A stretch of 42,410 bases of DNA from Treponema sp. (GTDB taxonomy: Bacteria > Spirochaetota > Spirochaetia > Treponematales > Treponemataceae). The stretch is taken from NCBI GenBank assembly GCA_016288205.1, contig JAEEYO010000046.1:1-42410 (forward strand). Reading direction: 5' to 3'. Positions 40,872 to 42,410 of this stretch are shown in pieces (position 1 is the stretch's first letter; the number at the start of each line of letters is the position of its first letter). The notes below the pieces were generated by a model. The model was not told the DNA's origin. It worked only from the letters and a program-made list of their open reading frames with translations, and made no database searches. Both the position numbers and the translations under genes were made by a program.

Positions 40872-41390
40872 TTATTCTGCCTTATTACATCCTAGTTTTA
40901 TTCGTTTCAGCTCCGTTAAAATAAAATCTTTTTCATCATAAAGAACTATGGAATTGGTACTTGGCTCAAAGAAAAACCAATAATTTTGTGTGTCAATATA
41001 TTTTTTTGCCTTTGAACTATAAACTATACTCGTTAATTCAATATTATGTTTTAGAACAATTTGATTGTTAAATAATTCAAAAACAAAGAGATTGCGTTTG
41101 TTTACTTTCTGAAAGCCGCCTGGATTTCCAAGATAAAAGTCAATGAATATATAATCGTATCCATCAATGTTGTAGTGATAAATTGATTGAACTGTTCTGT
41201 CGGGTCCAATCGCCTCAATAACATAGGTGTCGATTTGTTTTGAATTTTTTATGAAATCAAAGTATACTTCCAAAGAGTCTTCGCTTGTTCGAATGTTTAT
41301 AGACTTGTTTTTGTCAATAGTAAATGTGACATCCGCTAAAGCATAAAAATCCAGTACAATAAAAAACAGTGCAAAAAATATCTTTTTCAT
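40872..41390 (-). CDS. Secreted protein, immunity candidate of the cell-wall hydrolase cassette
   Basis: 172 residues with a signal peptide (MKKIFFALFFIVLDFYALA before DVTF). The mature domain is beta-rich (FTIDKNKSINIRTSEDSLEV, YVIEAIGPDRTVQSIYHYNI, YWFFFEPSTNSIVLYDEKDF) and of no family I recognise. AAGG lies 9 nt upstream of ATG, and the gene starts 3 nt after the stop of the SleB-type cassette. A soluble periplasmic inhibitor matches a peptidoglycan-cleaving toxin. Confidence 0.72.
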   Translation of the reverse strand: MKKIFFALFFIVLDFYALADVTFTIDKNKSINIRTSEDSLEVYFDFIKNSKQIDTYVIEAIGPDRTVQSIYHYNIDGYDYIFIDFYLGNPGGFQKVNKRNLFVFELFNNQIVLKHNIELTSIVYSSKAKKYIDTQNYWFFFEPSTNSIVLYDEKDFILTELKRIKLGCNKAE

Positions 41391-41393
41391 TTT

Positions 41394-42305
41394 TTAAAAC
41401 CTTATACCCTTAAAAAATTTGATTTCTTGTGAAGCACCAGAAATTGAGACTTCTTTAACATTCTTTTCTTTCTTGGGGTCAGCCCAATATGGTAACTCAA
41501 TACTAGAATCAAAATAATGTGTTGCACCGTTTGTTATATCAGCATCTTTTGGTGCGCATAAAACTTCTCTGGCAATGCTCAAGCAATCTTCCCATGCATC
41601 TTTATCAATCTTGCTTTTTGATGCATGTTCTTCTGGATTTGTTGTTGCATCATAGTTGGGATTTCCTTCAATCCAACAATCGAATTGATTTTTTGCAGTG
41701 ACAATATCTTCAATGGTTTTGTTTTTTGTTTCACTTCTATTCCTAATAACCCATGCGATAGCTTTTTTGGTAGTTAGATTCTCACTACGAGCTTCGCCAT
41801 AGATAGTTTGAGCCATAAACTTTACATCTTCATTTGAAAACTGAGTTTCATTTCCATCATCATCAAATAAAATATTTCCATATGAACATCGCCCATCTGG
41901 GTCTGTATATTTAATTGGATTGTTTGCGGCGTAGTGGTACAAATCGCCATTGATGTGATTATAGATGCCTCCCATACCGGGCAGATTACCCGCATTTTCC
42001 GAGTTTCCCTTGCCAGCGGCAGGTATGTACTCCCCCAAAGCCGGATCCACGCTGATCCAGCGGCTGTATTTGGGGTCAAGGTATCGTGTACCCATATATA
42101 TATTTCCTTGAGGGACATTAAGTTGCGGTGTTTTTAAAGTGCAAGAATTTTGGTAGATTGTATGTTGTTCAAAAAGAAATAAATACCGTGCAAATATCAG
42201 AGAAATATCTGCTGCGATGACGTTTTGATATTGCTTGGCTATCCCATGTCTTGGAAGAGGGGCGTAAAAAATATTTTGTTGCGCAAATTGAGAATTAGTA
42301 TTCAA
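41394..42305 (-). CDS. Rhs-tail cassette with SleB/CwlJ-type cell-wall hydrolase toxin
   Basis: 303 residues starting at TTG 42305 with GGGAG 10 nt upstream. Leader (FAQQNIFYAPLPRHGIAKQY, ARYLFLFEQHTIYQNSCTLK), the Rhs tail (YLDPKYSRWISVDPALGEYI, NLPGMGGIYN, YHYAANNPIKYTDPDGR), then a Hydrolase_2-type domain: FMAQTIYGEARSENLTTKKA with the catalytic Glu of YGEAR, IAWVIRNRSETKNKTIEDIV, KNQFDCW, GATHYFD and LPYWADPKK. SleB/CwlJ proteins are peptidoglycan lytic transglycosylases or amidases. A functional killing domain is therefore plausible, acting in the periplasm. Its neighbour downstream encodes a secreted immunity candidate. Confidence 0.88.
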   Translation of the reverse strand: MNTNSQFAQQNIFYAPLPRHGIAKQYQNVIAADISLIFARYLFLFEQHTIYQNSCTLKTPQLNVPQGNIYMGTRYLDPKYSRWISVDPALGEYIPAAGKGNSENAGNLPGMGGIYNHINGDLYHYAANNPIKYTDPDGRCSYGNILFDDDGNETQFSNEDVKFMAQTIYGEARSENLTTKKAIAWVIRNRSETKNKTIEDIVTAKNQFDCWIEGNPNYDATTNPEEHASKSKIDKDAWEDCLSIAREVLCAPKDADITNGATHYFDSSIELPYWADPKKEKNVKEVSISGASQEIKFFKGIRF

Positions 42306-42363
42306 TTTCTTTTTACTCCCCCTATAACGTTATTATAAATACATATTCAAAGACACTTTAGAT

Positions 42364-42410
42364 TTACTTCCCATATCTCTTGCTGATTATGTTTCCATCA
42401 TAGTCAAAAA
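42364..42410 (-). CDS. C-terminal end of a gene entering from the right edge
   Basis: The last 14 codons of a minus-strand frame (FDYDGNIISKRYGK, then TAA at 42364) are visible. Strand, composition and position make it the next member of the Rhs array, either an immunity gene or a further toxin tip. The 58 nt before the TTG start at 42305 contain a TATAAT (42332-42337) with no good -35. Confidence 0.5.
   Translation of the reverse strand, partial: FDYDGNIISKRYGK

Noticed and set aside
31822..42118. Repeated plus-one-frame peptides (with EIYIWVHGTLTP) in the Rhs tails as a separate protein family
   Set aside because: They are out-of-frame readings of the conserved Rhs tail DNA and end at random positions.
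28183..42410. Prophage or integrative element as the source of the A+T-rich right arm
   Set aside because: No integrase, phage structural gene, attachment-site repeat or transposase is visible; the Rhs cassette array explains the composition.

Overview
The window looks like chromosome from a gut- or rumen-type Treponema (Spirochaetota). The evidence is a GH10 xylanase lipoprotein next to glucuronate-catabolism genes (uxaC, kdgK, eda), a groEL without an adjacent groES as in other treponemes, and Rhs tails carrying the motif YLDPKYSRWISVDPAL, which I associate with treponemal Rhs proteins. I see no insertion sequence, integrase, CRISPR array or rRNA.

Layout. 1-3.8 kb: a partial secreted metallopeptidase, tRNA-Cys, a CstA-type transporter, a small unknown gene and RidA. 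3.9-7.3 kb: an A+T-rich islet with an XRE repressor facing three co-oriented genes (a five-repeat Cys/His protein, a two-TM protein with a large soluble domain, and a possible UDG-fold protein). A consensus promoter with operator-like repeats lies between them. 7.3-8.8 kb: a minus-strand operon of a 38-residue membrane peptide, GNAT, a chagasin-like lipoprotein and an ATC-hydrolase-like protein. 9-11.8 kb: GH10 xylanase. 12-19 kb: secreted proteins, a decayed SUMF1-like gene, a membrane protein, metY, a pgsA-like gene, a cytidylate-kinase-like gene, NUDIX and DUF805/SH3. 19-28 kb: groEL, kdgK, eda, an S41-like lipoprotein, uxaC, a beta-barrel-like protein and an MFS transporter. An identical palindrome, ATACTAGTAT, sits in the promoters of eda and uxaC and is probably the operator of an unseen hexuronate regulator.

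28-42.4 kb: an A+T-rich, wholly minus-strand archive of orphan Rhs C-terminal toxin cassettes. At least eight cassettes keep only a short Rhs tail. The tail is preceded either by a recurring non-canonical leader of about 65 residues or by a compact leader of about 55 residues. Each then carries a different C-terminal domain (several HExxH metallopeptidases, a SleB-type cell-wall hydrolase, a lysozyme-like candidate, an Ntox44-like candidate), usually followed by a lipoprotein, secreted or membrane protein that is the likely immunity partner. The array shows live and dead states: an intact pair, a 1-nt toxin-immunity fusion, a homopolymer frameshift in an immunity gene, toxin remnants, an immunity gene whose toxin has been deleted, and a near-identical 243-bp duplication. 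The predominance of envelope-directed immunity proteins suggests that the toxins act in the periplasm.

A second theme is promoter architecture. Several genes without a Shine-Dalgarno have a sigma70-type -10 box ending 6-7 nt before ATG, which predicts leaderless mRNAs.
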